Assembly: GCF_003173575.1 (NCBI RefSeq)
Contig: NZ_QGNY01000007.1
Coordinates: 186,001 to 250,000, forward strand
DNA: 64,000 bases
DNA from: Pedobacter paludis
GTDB taxonomy: Bacteria > Bacteroidota > Bacteroidia > Sphingobacteriales > Sphingobacteriaceae
Reading direction: 5' to 3'
Below, piece after piece: positions 45,911 to 54,844 of the stretch. The position numbers were made by a program, and so were the translations under genes. Below the pieces are notes generated by a model that saw only the letters and a program-made list of their open reading frames with translations, had not been told where the DNA came from and ran no database searches. How positions within the stretch are numbered: position 1 is the first letter of the stretch; every line of letters begins with the position of its first letter.

Positions 45911-48433
45911 TTACTTATTTATTCCTCTGTTGGTCTTCACTAGCCGGTTTCTCAGTTTAACCACTTCAAACCAGACGACAGAAACAAATCCCAAGACAAT
46001 GCTGATCAAGAGCCTCGATAAACTAAGGGACTGAAATCCGAAAAAAGATGCCAAAGGTGGCAAGTAAATCAACGCACCTGAAATAGTAATGGTAATGGCT
46101 ATCATGATGGGAACTAGGTTATTCTTATACCTTATAGTAGTAAAAAGCGAGTAGAAAAAAGAACGGTTAACCAGCGTGAGCGATATATTTGCGGATATCA
46201 GGCAACTGAACACCATGGTACGGGTGATGGGCTCATCCGTACCATCATTTACCGCATACTGATAGGCAGCAAGGGTCCCCGCAGTAATGAAAAGTCCCTG
46301 AATGATGCTCATGGATAATTCTTTCCAGCTAAAAAAGGTTGCAGTTAGGGGCCTGGGTTTCTGCAGCATTGTATTTTTCTCGATCGGCTCATTCTCATAG
46401 ATTATCGAACAGGTTGGGCCCATAATCAGCTCTAAAAAGATGATATGAACAGGTGAGAAAATATTGGGATAAATCCAGCCCATTGCCAACGGTATAAACA
46501 CGGTTAACATAATGGGAATATGAATGGATATAATATACTGTATAGCCTTTTTCAGATTGGAATAAATGCGCCTGCCCATCGCCACCGCATCAACCATCTT
46601 GGATAGATCATCCTCTAGCAATATCAAAGAAGCTGCCTGTTTGGCAATCTCGGTACCCTTTTTACCCATGGCGATACCGATATGCGCAGCTTTCAATGCG
46701 GGTCCGTCATTCACCCCGTCGCCGGTCATGGCTACTATTTCTTTACTGGCTTTGATGGCATTGATGATCTTTAGCTTGGCCTCGGGAAACATCCGGGTGA
46801 AAATATTGACGGATTTGACTTTTTCACTCAGCTGCGCTAAAGAAAGCGGCATCAGCTCATCGCCGCCTAGGCAATCTTCAGCACCCCTGAAATCAATCTG
46901 CCTTGCGATGGCGCCTGTGGTTTGTGCATTATCCCCTGTGATAATCTTAACAGCGATACCCGCTGCGTAAAAGGCATCCAGTACAGCGCTGATATTTTTC
47001 TTTGGTGGATCATAAAAGGCAAGGAGACCTTTAAATGAAAACTCATATTCCTGCTGGCTTTTTGGAAAATTATCCCCTTCAAAGCTCGCCTGTCCTACTG
47101 CCAAAACGCGGTAACCCTCTTTAGCCAATGAAAAAATCGCTTCATTTATGTTTTGTTTTTGAATCCCACTGAGGTGACTTACCATCATAAGCGCCTCTGG
47201 TGCCCCTTTGGCTGAGATAATCCGTTGCCCATAGGAGTTTTCAAACAGGTGGGTCATCATCGGGGGCTTCCCTCCCAGCGGATACTCATGAACCATATGG
47301 AATTCAGCTCGCTCGTCTTTTGCTGAATTTTTAAGGTATGCATCATGTATCGCTACTTCCATCGGATCGAAGGGTATGGGTTCACTGGCCCACATGCCCA
47401 GGGTTAAGATTTCCCGGGTGGCCGAATCGAAAAGATGACCTTCGACACCACAGATTTGATTGGTCTGCAGGGCATATATTTTTGTCAGGCTCATCCTGTT
47501 CTCGGTCAGGGTTCCGGTTTTATCGGTACAGATCACTGAGGCGCTGCCAAGGGTCTCAACGGTTTCCATTTGCTTGACGATGATCCCCATTTTCATCATA
47601 CGCCAGGCACCCAGTGCCATAAAGGTTGTAAATGCCACAGGGATTTCTTCCGGTAAGATGCTCATCGCCAGTGTCAGGGCCTTGATCAGGCTGTCCAAAA
47701 AATTTGGAAATCGGAGGTAGTTTATTAACCACACACAGAGGAATACAATCCCTCCAACCATTACCATTTTCTTAACAAAACTGTTTATCTGCAGCTCAAG
47801 TGGTGTTTTTTCTTCTTTTATCGACTCCAGGCTATTCCAGATCCAGCCCAGGCGAGTTTTATCTCCTATAGCCTGTACCCTGGCAATAGCAAGACCGCTT
47901 GCAACGGTGGTTCCGTGAAAAATTAAATTCTCCTCAGAAGAACTGTCTTTATAAACTGCAAGCGACTCTCCCGTGAGTACGCTTTCATTGACAGAGAAAT
48001 CATTGGAATGAACAATTACGGCATCAGCCGGTATTGATTTCCCTTCTTCAACCATCAGGCAATCCCCTATGACCAGCTCTGCCGAGCTTATCTCCAGCAC
48101 CACCCCCGCTCTGATTACGCTGCATTTGGGCTGCGTAAAATCCTGTAATTTTGCCAGCGCGTTTCGGCTCCGCGAATCCTGATAGAGTGAGATGGTTGCC
48201 ACAACCATTACTGCGAGGGAAAGAAAAATACCGTCACCTGGTTTCCCGGTGAGAAAATAAATCAGGGAAGCGGCCAACAACAAGATAACCATTGGCTCTT
48301 TTATAATTCTTTTCAGGGCATCCAGGAAGGCATTTTCCTTTTTATAAGACAAAATATTTGTGCCGTACTCTTCCCGGGACGCTTTTACCTGGATATCGCT
48401 CAAACCGCTAAGCCCAAAAGTATTTGTCTTCAT
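45911..48433 (-). CDS. P-type cation-transporting ATPase (P2-like)
   Basis: 840 residues. Cation_ATPase_N (1-60), actuator TGES (154-157), helix 4 motif SILPEEIPVA (about 258-267), phosphorylation loop CTDKTGTLTENRM with Asp about 304, hinge MTGDGVNDGPALKAA, and six C-terminal membrane helices (MLTVFIPLAM...). The PEEIP ion-site motif differs from PEGLP of Ca2+ ATPases and PVALP of proton pumps, so the ion is uncertain. It is first in an operon with the Nramp-like gene (28 bp apart). Confidence 0.92.
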   Translation of the reverse strand: MKTNTFGLSGLSDIQVKASREEYGTNILSYKKENAFLDALKRIIKEPMVILLLAASLIYFLTGKPGDGIFLSLAVMVVATISLYQDSRSRNALAKLQDFTQPKCSVIRAGVVLEISSAELVIGDCLMVEEGKSIPADAVIVHSNDFSVNESVLTGESLAVYKDSSSEENLIFHGTTVASGLAIARVQAIGDKTRLGWIWNSLESIKEEKTPLELQINSFVKKMVMVGGIVFLCVWLINYLRFPNFLDSLIKALTLAMSILPEEIPVAFTTFMALGAWRMMKMGIIVKQMETVETLGSASVICTDKTGTLTENRMSLTKIYALQTNQICGVEGHLFDSATREILTLGMWASEPIPFDPMEVAIHDAYLKNSAKDERAEFHMVHEYPLGGKPPMMTHLFENSYGQRIISAKGAPEALMMVSHLSGIQKQNINEAIFSLAKEGYRVLAVGQASFEGDNFPKSQQEYEFSFKGLLAFYDPPKKNISAVLDAFYAAGIAVKIITGDNAQTTGAIARQIDFRGAEDCLGGDELMPLSLAQLSEKVKSVNIFTRMFPEAKLKIINAIKASKEIVAMTGDGVNDGPALKAAHIGIAMGKKGTEIAKQAASLILLEDDLSKMVDAVAMGRRIYSNLKKAIQYIISIHIPIMLTVFIPLAMGWIYPNIFSPVHIIFLELIMGPTCSIIYENEPIEKNTMLQKPRPLTATFFSWKELSMSIIQGLFITAGTLAAYQYAVNDGTDEPITRTMVFSCLISANISLTLVNRSFFYSLFTTIRYKNNLVPIMIAITITISGALIYLPPLASFFGFQSLSLSRLLISIVLGFVSVVWFEVVKLRNRLVKTNRGINK

Positions 48434-48688
48434 AATAGGTGAATTATTTTCGCAAGGTTTTATAACACTATTTTAATTCAGATTAAAACTCCAAGATCAG
48501 CTTTACCCTGCGGCTCTTCAGATACATATTGGGTTTAACAAAAAATAATAACATGAGAGGGACTAAGCGTGATGACATTGAAAACACCTGCATTGCAAGG
48601 TTATTTATTGACCCTTGATATTTTTTTTATTTTTTCCATCCATTACCACTCCGTTGTATTTTTCCAATAATCCAATGTAGCGCTCTAC

Positions 48689-48970
48689 TCAGTACCTGAC
48701 TTCCATATCTTCTGCGACCAGTGAAGCACATATATCTGATTCATAATCATTAGATCGCACTGAAAACCCGTATATTTCCTCTAAAGCCATGGCAGATTTG
48801 ATTCCGATGGTATTTTCAATCTTTATGATGGTCAAGGCATCAAGATTTTCTTCCCTGACCCATTGATATACCGTCGGCCGGGATCCATTTAATCTGCGCG
48901 CCAGTTTTAATATCCCAAAACCGCTCCTGCGTACACTCCGTTCCAGCAGAGCCCCGTAATTTTTGGCCAT
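48689..48970 (-). CDS. Small helix-turn-helix (Cro/CI-like) regulator
   Basis: The start at 48970 gives 93 residues beginning MAKNYGALLERSVRRSG; an ATG at 49021 would add 17 residues of unlikely character. The HTH is visible: GILKLARRLNGSRPTVYQWV (XRE-like), followed by TIIKIENTIG. The C-terminal 35 residues are acidic without a recognised domain. It lies between the P-type ATPase and the HdeD-like gene, on the same strand. An FNR-like palindrome sits 84 bp upstream. Confidence 0.75.
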   Translation of the reverse strand: MAKNYGALLERSVRRSGFGILKLARRLNGSRPTVYQWVREENLDALTIIKIENTIGIKSAMALEEIYGFSVRSNDYESDICASLVAEDMEVRY

Positions 48971-49053
48971 AATTATTGAAGTTTGATTAGCTGCCTTAGG
49001 CCATAACAAAAGGTATATCATTTCAAATTTATCGCTTGGGTAAAAAGGTAAGG

Positions 49054-49067
49054 ATGACCAAAGTCAT
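49054..49067. promoter_or_regulatory. FNR/CRP-like operator, ATGACCAAAGTCAT
   Basis: Perfect palindromic arms ATGAC/GTCAT around CAAA, upstream of the HTH gene start (48970). Same TGAY-N4-RTCA form as the other sites in the stress cluster. Confidence 0.5.
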
Positions 49068-49153
49068 TATAACAAATGATTTTAATACCCGGCGCTTAAC
49101 CCACCAAGGTATAAGATCCATAAAACCGGCAATCTGCTTCAGATTTTAAAAAA

Positions 49154-49717
49154 TTAGCGAATCGCATTTGCAGCGTTGAATAACCTAAACGAAAAAAAGA
49201 TTCTCAACAGACCTGAGGTAATGAATAAAAGGGCCATCCAAGAGACAATGTTGATCATGCCCATAAGCGGATTATCAAGGATTAAAAAAGAGAAAATGAA
49301 GATGATAACGCCGGGCAATAGGAAACCAAACCAATGCCGTCCCGAATAGGCTGTAGTATTCAAGGACCTTCCGATCTCCATAAAACCGTTCAACAACAGC
49401 CAAATCCCAATCAAAACAGGTAAAAGGATCATGGTCAGCATAGGGAAATAAAACAGATAAGCTGCTAATGCAATATCTATGATTGCCCCGCCCAGCAGCC
49501 ATAACCAACCGGAAACCCTTCTGCGAAATGTAAATGCCAGATATAAATGAAAAAAAACGGATAAACCTAAGCCCACGGCCAATATCAGGCTTAATGAAAA
49601 GTATGCCTCTGATGGACTTATAAGTACATAAATACCTATAATAAACATCATTATCCCTGAAATCAACATCATCGGAAGAATTGGCATTATGCCCCTTGTT
49701 GAATGTTCGTTTTTCAT
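49154..49717 (-). CDS. HdeD-like (DUF308) membrane protein
   Basis: 187 residues with six hydrophobic segments arranged as three helix pairs, the DUF308/HdeD repeat. Typical pieces are ISGIMMFIIGIYVLISP, WLWLLGGAIIDIALAAYLFYFP, VLIGIWLLLNGFMEIGRSL and a third GVIIFIFSFLIL pair. HdeD-family proteins are implicated in acid resistance at high cell density; the mechanism is unknown. Its place among USPs suggests a stress role. Confidence 0.85.
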   Translation of the reverse strand: MKNEHSTRGIMPILPMMLISGIMMFIIGIYVLISPSEAYFSLSLILAVGLGLSVFFHLYLAFTFRRRVSGWLWLLGGAIIDIALAAYLFYFPMLTMILLPVLIGIWLLLNGFMEIGRSLNTTAYSGRHWFGFLLPGVIIFIFSFLILDNPLMGMINIVSWMALLFITSGLLRIFFSFRLFNAANAIR

Positions 49718-49869
49718 ATATTATAAATTATAAGCCCCTGGTGCCGAAGAAATATGCATATGGGAGCAGGTCATTATGAATTTACCGGGGTTTTCGGAAC
49801 AAATCCTGAACCGAATACAAAATTACCGCATCTGCCCTGACCAGCTATGATTCTCATCATCCAGCGGCA

Positions 49870-49881
49870 TGATACCGGTCA
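49870..49881. promoter_or_regulatory. FNR/CRP-like operator, TGATACCGGTCA
   Basis: TGAT-ACCG-GTCA, 52 bp before the ATG of the USP gene at 49933, a distance fitting an activator site close to the promoter. Confidence 0.5.
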
Positions 49882-49932
49882 GCATTTGCAGTATTCTTTT
49901 TGGCCATATTTATTTCATAAAACAGGAAAATC

Positions 49933-50412
49933 ATGAACACCAAGAAAAAAGCATCCACAAAAATGATCCTAATGCTTACAGAATTCAGCAACAGGGATAA
50001 AAACGCTACAGATGCAGCACTAAAACTCGCTGCGAAACTTGGACTGAACCTGATGCTTTTGCACGCGTACCCCATAACGGTCAATGCACAGTCAAATGCC
50101 CGGATAGAGAACACTAAATACCTATCAGAGATCGACAGACATTTTGATTGTGAAAAAGAAAGGCTGCTGGAGCTACTAAAAACAAATTACGGGGGAGTTT
50201 CCCAGCCCATCATTAAAAGCTATTCGGGTGAGGGCAGTTTGTCTGAAAACGTCTGCGGAATACTTGAAAAAGAAGACATCGTCATGATCGTCATGGGGGG
50301 GCGCCCAGCCAGGGACAATGACTACCTGTTCTGCACAGAAATCGACGAGATACTATATAAAACACCTCGCCCGGTGCTCATCATTCCCGAAAAGATGGGC
50401 CTGGAGATTTAA
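49933..50412 (+). CDS. Single-domain universal stress protein
   Basis: 159 residues, one UspA fold. It begins KMILMLTEFSNRDKNATDAALKLAAKLG and ends RPVLIIPEKMGLE. The region normally holding G-x2-G-x9-G-S reads GGRPARDNDYLFCTEIDE, so ATP binding is probably lost. It is closest to the N-terminal domain of the protein at 61180 (DYLFCTEI versus SNFLFANHI). It carries its own FNR-like site. Confidence 0.9.
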   Translation: MNTKKKASTKMILMLTEFSNRDKNATDAALKLAAKLGLNLMLLHAYPITVNAQSNARIENTKYLSEIDRHFDCEKERLLELLKTNYGGVSQPIIKSYSGEGSLSENVCGILEKEDIVMIVMGGRPARDNDYLFCTEIDEILYKTPRPVLIIPEKMGLEI

Positions 50413-50839
50413 TTGTCGGTTCAGTGAGAAATTTAGGCACTCTTTAACAGCACAATTCCCAAAGAATCCGCTGTCCACCCAAGAACATGAAGATTTAAAA
50501 TGATGCCTTCCGCCTCGATGTGCAGGCATCTGTGAACTGTTGGCAGCATTTGTGCAAACAGACCTGCTTCAGCCTTTATGAAGTGGGAAGATGCCGGTAT
50601 CGGTTTTTTTTTAATGGCAAATGGCATTATTTTTTTATCGAGCAGTTCAGTATGATCGAAAACCGGCCCATTTGGTTTATTTGTGTGCTCCTTTTCCTAG
50701 TTCTGTATTCTATTTGTGTAAAGAATAGATACCAGCGAATATGGAAACCTGTTGAGGAGCATAAAAGATTTCTGTTGTTTTAATAATATGAATAAGAAAA
50801 CTATAAAGCTTCAACAAAAAAAGATCTTTACCCAAAGCC
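50413..50839. other. Intergenic region with a possible small membrane ORF
   Basis: 430 bp between two convergent USP genes. A 43-codon + frame from 50652 reads MIENRPIWFICVLLFLVLYS, a single membrane segment with a basic tail. It could be a small membrane protein but has no further support. No terminator hairpin seen. Confidence 0.3.
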
Positions 50840-51718
50840 TCAAATAAGTTTTTCATGGCTAGGCGGAAAAACAAGAAAAGGAATCTGGATATGGTCAGCC
50901 ATTCGCTTGGTCAAGCTTCCGGAAAACAAACCGTGGAAAAAGTTATGGTGCTTATGAACCATGACAAGCATATCGAGTTGCGCACCTGTAAGCAGGTAAT
51001 CTATTCCATCATCAACACTTTTACTGATTACCTCCCTGAAATAAATGTTCGGATAATCGATACGATTGGTGAGGTGGCTTAAAAAGCAGTCGATTTTCTG
51101 ATCATGTTGGCGCATGTCTTCTCTAGGCCCTTTACTGTGCATGATCAGTATATCCGCCTGGAAAGGCCTCATGATTTCAGCCAGAACAGCAATATAGTTA
51201 ATGTCTCCCGTATCAAGGTCTGAGGCAAACGCGACCTTTTTGAAACTCCGGAATTTAGATGATTCTGGAATAAGCAGCAACGGAAGTTCACAATTTTTTA
51301 TGGCTGATCTTACCGTACTTCCGCCAATTATCCTATTGATACTCGGTGCCTTGGTTATGCCCATGACAACAAGGTCCATTTTTCCTGCATCAAAGTGCTT
51401 ACCTACCTCATCGATCACATTTCCCAAAAGAGAATTTCCATAAATCCTTGGCTTAAAATCCTGTACATTACAAGAATCTCTTATCTTATGCTCCAGGTTT
51501 ATGGATAGCTCACTTAGTTTGGTTTGCGAAACTGTAGAAAGTCTCTCGAATTCATACTCAGGAAAGCGCAGAGAAGAGGCAAGCGAAGATTGAACGGCAA
51601 GAGGCAAAACATGTACCAGCTCGACGCTACCGCCGATCTTACAGGCCATCGCGCTGGCATAATATGCTGCATTTTCCGTTGCCGGGGAAAAGTTCACAGG
51701 AACGAGAATCTTTTTCAT
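50840..51718 (-). CDS. Tandem universal stress protein
   Basis: The start at 51718 gives MKKILVPVNFSPATENAAYYAS, the usual USP beginning; an ATG at 51760 adds 14 atypical residues. It has two UspA folds. In the first, the ATP loop reads GITKAPSINRIIGGST (second Gly replaced by Lys, final GS kept). The second ends FLVFPPSHEK. It lies 108 bp downstream of the L,D-transpeptidase on the same strand, so co-transcription is possible. No FNR-like palindrome was found directly upstream. Confidence 0.92.
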   Translation of the reverse strand: MKKILVPVNFSPATENAAYYASAMACKIGGSVELVHVLPLAVQSSLASSLRFPEYEFERLSTVSQTKLSELSINLEHKIRDSCNVQDFKPRIYGNSLLGNVIDEVGKHFDAGKMDLVVMGITKAPSINRIIGGSTVRSAIKNCELPLLLIPESSKFRSFKKVAFASDLDTGDINYIAVLAEIMRPFQADILIMHSKGPREDMRQHDQKIDCFLSHLTNRIDYPNIYFREVISKSVDDGIDYLLTGAQLDMLVMVHKHHNFFHGLFSGSLTKRMADHIQIPFLVFPPSHEKLI

Positions 51719-51826
51719 CTTATCATCATTGTGGGTTAGTAATTCTTTTCTGAAAACCAAAGGCTAAATCCTATAGGTCTAAACATGGCATCATATCCTT
51801 TTGAAAAGCTCCATTGACCGCTTCCG

Positions 51827-53302
51827 CTATTTTCTGGTTCCTGCAAGCTGAACCTTTGAGGGAAACATCATCTCTTCCAGTGCAGCATCTCTATTATAAA
51901 TGTCAGGGTAAGACCTGAACATGCCATCATCGATCTCACAGGTAATATAGGTAATCTTTATAGGTACGGGACGAGTTAAAGCGAAATTTCTTCTTTGCAT
52001 TTTTTCCAGTGATTCGTTCATCTTGGGGATCCTGCCGGCCGGCCCATCATATTCCAGAAGTAACCTGGCCAGGCGGTCTGCATTTTGCACCCGAACACAG
52101 CCGTGACTGAAAGATCTTGACTCTTTTTTGAAAAGTTTTTGTTCCGGTGTATCATGCAGGTAAATATCAAAACGGTTTGGAAATCTAAAGACAATTTTTC
52201 CCAGTGCGTTATCACATCCCGGTGACTGCCTTGCAAGGTAAAGACCGGGGTGTGCGGATATTTCCTGCAGTTTGTTCCGGGTAATGGCAATATAATTACC
52301 TTTTAGGTCGTAAATCCCATAGTGGTTGTTGTTCAGGTAACTGGAATCCCTTAACGCTTTAGGCAACAGTTCTTTTGCAAAAATCTTCTGGGGAACTTTC
52401 CATTCAGGTGCCGTGGTCATGTAGTTAACCTGGCTTTCGAGCTCCGGCGTCGGGGTGGAGGGTTTTCCTACTACGGTCTTGAAAAGTATGATGCTATCCC
52501 CCCGCAGAAGTTTAAGTGAATATGATGGAATATTAATGTGGATATAATAGTCCTCGCCGGAATTTATCCAGCGCATCCTTTCCATGTTGATCGCCATTTT
52601 CCTGGCATCACCTTCGGGAAATTCGTAGCAATCGTCGATGTACTGTCCTTTTACCAGATGGAGATAATCCTGCAAAAGCCTGTACATCTGCATTTTTGGC
52701 TGCGCCGAGACTACCGCTTCCATGAAGTCCCTTGCACAAAGGGCACCGGTTAAATGCGCCACCGGATCAAAACCGCTCTGCTTTCCCCCTTCCAGAACCT
52801 CCGAGGTGTACACGGGATTAAACTTGCCATAGTGCAGATGGATGACCAGGGTAATGAGCGCATCGGTTAAATAAACATCAAAATTACCCTTCTCCTGTGG
52901 ATTTGACCGTGCCTGCACCAGTGGCTTCAAAAGATCATAGGTCAGTTTACCGGGATGAAAATCATCTCTGTTTAATCCAAACTGAAGTACACAGTCCATT
53001 AGAAGCATCGATCTGTAAATCTCCGACTTCACGGTGTCCGGTTTGACCCATATAATGGAGAATCTCCGGTTTTTGTAGAACTGCTCAACCAGTTTTGGAT
53101 AGTTCAGCTGGGGTGATATATGAGAAAGTGCAATTTTGACGTAAGTGGAATCAGCCCGGGCGATTTCAGGTTTTGAGTGATCGGTATTCTTCACCGACGG
53201 CGCGGATGCAGCCACTGAAGCCGAAAAGCCGCATAAAAGTGCACAGGAAATAATTTTTCTCCTTAACATATTTTTCAGGAAATAAAAGTTCTGAGTTTTC
53301 AT
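51827..53302 (-). CDS. L,D-transpeptidase (YkuD family, YcbB-like)
   Basis: The start at 53302 is preferred: the frame extends to 53365, but the longer version would cover the palindrome at 53352 and puts 21 odd residues before the signal segment (CALLCGFSASVAASA). About 300 residues of scaffold (RRFSIIWVKPDTVKSEIYR, DFHPGKLTYDLLKP) precede the YkuD domain (MERMRWINSGEDYYIHINIP). Its catalytic motif lies in SFSHGCVRVQNADRLARLL, Cys as nucleophile. It forms 3-3 peptidoglycan cross-links in the periplasm, often under stress. Confidence 0.92.
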   Translation of the reverse strand: MKTQNFYFLKNMLRRKIISCALLCGFSASVAASAPSVKNTDHSKPEIARADSTYVKIALSHISPQLNYPKLVEQFYKNRRFSIIWVKPDTVKSEIYRSMLLMDCVLQFGLNRDDFHPGKLTYDLLKPLVQARSNPQEKGNFDVYLTDALITLVIHLHYGKFNPVYTSEVLEGGKQSGFDPVAHLTGALCARDFMEAVVSAQPKMQMYRLLQDYLHLVKGQYIDDCYEFPEGDARKMAINMERMRWINSGEDYYIHINIPSYSLKLLRGDSIILFKTVVGKPSTPTPELESQVNYMTTAPEWKVPQKIFAKELLPKALRDSSYLNNNHYGIYDLKGNYIAITRNKLQEISAHPGLYLARQSPGCDNALGKIVFRFPNRFDIYLHDTPEQKLFKKESRSFSHGCVRVQNADRLARLLLEYDGPAGRIPKMNESLEKMQRRNFALTRPVPIKITYITCEIDDGMFRSYPDIYNRDAALEEMMFPSKVQLAGTRK

Positions 53303-53351
53303 AATGAACTGTCTTATGTGGTAAAACTCCCAAGAATCCGCCTTATAAATA

Positions 53352-53365
53352 ATGATCTGGATCAT
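53352..53365. promoter_or_regulatory. FNR/CRP-like operator, ATGATCTGGATCAT
   Basis: Perfect palindromic arms (extended TAATGATC/GATCATTA) around TG, between the LOG gene and the L,D-transpeptidase. It lies 50 bp before the start at 53302, the strongest match to TGAT-N4-ATCA in the window. Confidence 0.6.
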
Positions 53366-53403
53366 TAAGCGTGCTGATTATCGACACTATAAGGCAAAGG
53401 CGA

Positions 53404-54126
53404 TCACTGCCGCTCAAACAGCCAGCTAAAGGGACGGAGTTTCTTTACTTTTTGCAGGCCGAATTTTTTGATGCTGTGCAGCTTGATGAACTCCTCGGCC
53501 TGTGAAATATCGTCGGTGATCAGAAAAAGATTGAGGTCAGCTTCGCTTATTGTCCCATTCTCCCTCATTTCAGCAATATGGCTCAATAGGTTTTTGTGAA
53601 ATTCTTTTCCGAATATGATTACCGGAAAATCATGGATTTTGCGGGTCTGGATCAAGGTAAGGGCCTCAAAGCACTCATCAAGTGTCCCATATCCGCCGGG
53701 AAGGACAACGAAAGCAAAAGAATACTTTACAAGGAGCACTTTACGGGTAAAGAAATGATTCATGTTGACCCACCTATCCAGATAAATATTGGGTTTCTGT
53801 TCCCTGGAAAGAGAGATATTGCAACCCACTGAGCGCCCAGCTACGTCTTTTGCGCCCCGGTTCGCGGCCTCCATCAGCCCCGGTCCGCCTCCGGTCATGA
53901 TGGTAAATCCAAGCTTTGCAAAAACGGAGGCTGCTTTTCTGGCAAATTGGTAGTGCGGATGATCCTGGGAAAAACGCGCCGAACCAAAGAAGGTAATACA
54001 GGGACCAACAAAATGGAGGCCCCTAAACCCTCTCACCAGATCGACCATTGTCCTAATGACAAAAATAAATTCCTTTATTCTGGAATGCGGACCTTCCAGA
54101 AATTCAATCTCTGATTTACTGTTCAT
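53404..54126 (-). CDS. LOG-family protein (TIGR00730-type)
   Basis: The start at 54126 gives MNSKSEIEFLEGPHSRIKEF; an ATG at 54153 adds nine residues. The Rossmann-like fold carries GSARFSQDHPHYQFARK, MTGGGPGLMEAANRGAKD and the LOG signature VVLPGGYGTLDECFEALTLIQT (PGGxGTxxE). In plants and bacteria LOG enzymes release free cytokinin base or hydrolyse nucleoside monophosphates; here nucleotide hydrolysis is the safest reading. It lies upstream of the L,D-transpeptidase on the same strand. Confidence 0.93.
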   Translation of the reverse strand: MNSKSEIEFLEGPHSRIKEFIFVIRTMVDLVRGFRGLHFVGPCITFFGSARFSQDHPHYQFARKAASVFAKLGFTIMTGGGPGLMEAANRGAKDVAGRSVGCNISLSREQKPNIYLDRWVNMNHFFTRKVLLVKYSFAFVVLPGGYGTLDECFEALTLIQTRKIHDFPVIIFGKEFHKNLLSHIAEMRENGTISEADLNLFLITDDISQAEEFIKLHSIKKFGLQKVKKLRPFSWLFERQ

Positions 54127-54320
54127 ATTTTTGGTTAAACGATACGTTGTCAATTCTGTTAAAAATGGTGCAGGTTATCCTCTGAACTACCTGAAATCAT
54201 GGATATAAGTGTAGAAAGAAAATTTTTAGGATAAGCGGTATATATTTTTGCAGTAGCCCGATCAGAATCATTTAATTGCCTACGATTTTAATTGATAGGA
54301 GTATCTTTGGTCGAAATTTT

Positions 54321-54530
54321 CTACCTGTGCCTGTTGGTCCGGATGTCAAGGGCCATGTACAAGGGGCAAAACCCGAATATTCCGGTCCACAACAATATAC
54401 CTGCAATACTGATCAGCGCCAACTCGGCACTTGCATTAAAAATACCAAGGATGTATGCTGGCAATATTGCAATTGCCAGCAGCGTCCTTAACGCCCTATC
54501 CAGTAGTCCCATATTTGTTTTCATTTCCAT
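54321..54530 (-). CDS. DUF2892 (YgaP-like) small inner-membrane protein
   Basis: The start at 54530 or 54524 gives MEMKTNMGLLDRALRTLLAI. Two hydrophobic segments follow (LLAIAILPAYILGIF; LISIAGILLWTGIFGFCPLY), the standard DUF2892 layout with the conserved GFCPLY end. Such proteins often sit beside rhodanese or redox genes, but the function is unknown. It is transcribed toward the LOG gene, about 195 bp away. Confidence 0.9.
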   Translation of the reverse strand: MEMKTNMGLLDRALRTLLAIAILPAYILGIFNASAELALISIAGILLWTGIFGFCPLYMALDIRTNRHR

Positions 54531-54844
54531 CGTCCTAATTTTTACAAGACACTTTTCCATTACTTCAGGAATTTTATTTGCTTAACGCTAAGGCAAATCA
54601 AGGTCTGCAGCGGATTTCAAAAAACAATATGAAAACCCCTATTCGCCTGATCAACAAATTCGCTAAAAATACTTAAAGCCTAAATGAGCCAGGTCATGGG
54701 TGATGATGATTGTTGATCTTTCAAATAAAGGTTATGGAGAGAACTGAATACTCCCGGAAACGCTAATCATTGATACCAGTGATCCCGATCAGCCGAGCAG
54801 ATGGCCCGTATTACTAACTTTAGAAGTATACTCAAATTAATCCA
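54531..54844. other. Divergent promoter region of DUF2892 and beta-CASP genes
   Basis: About 310 bp holding the FNR-like site at 54780-54791. Nothing else was recognised. Confidence 0.5.
54780..54791. promoter_or_regulatory. FNR/CRP-like operator, TGATCCCGATCA
   Basis: TGAT-CCCG-ATCA, 53 bp before the ATG of the beta-CASP gene at 54845. Same form and spacing as the sites before the USP at 49933 and the L,D-transpeptidase. Confidence 0.55.
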
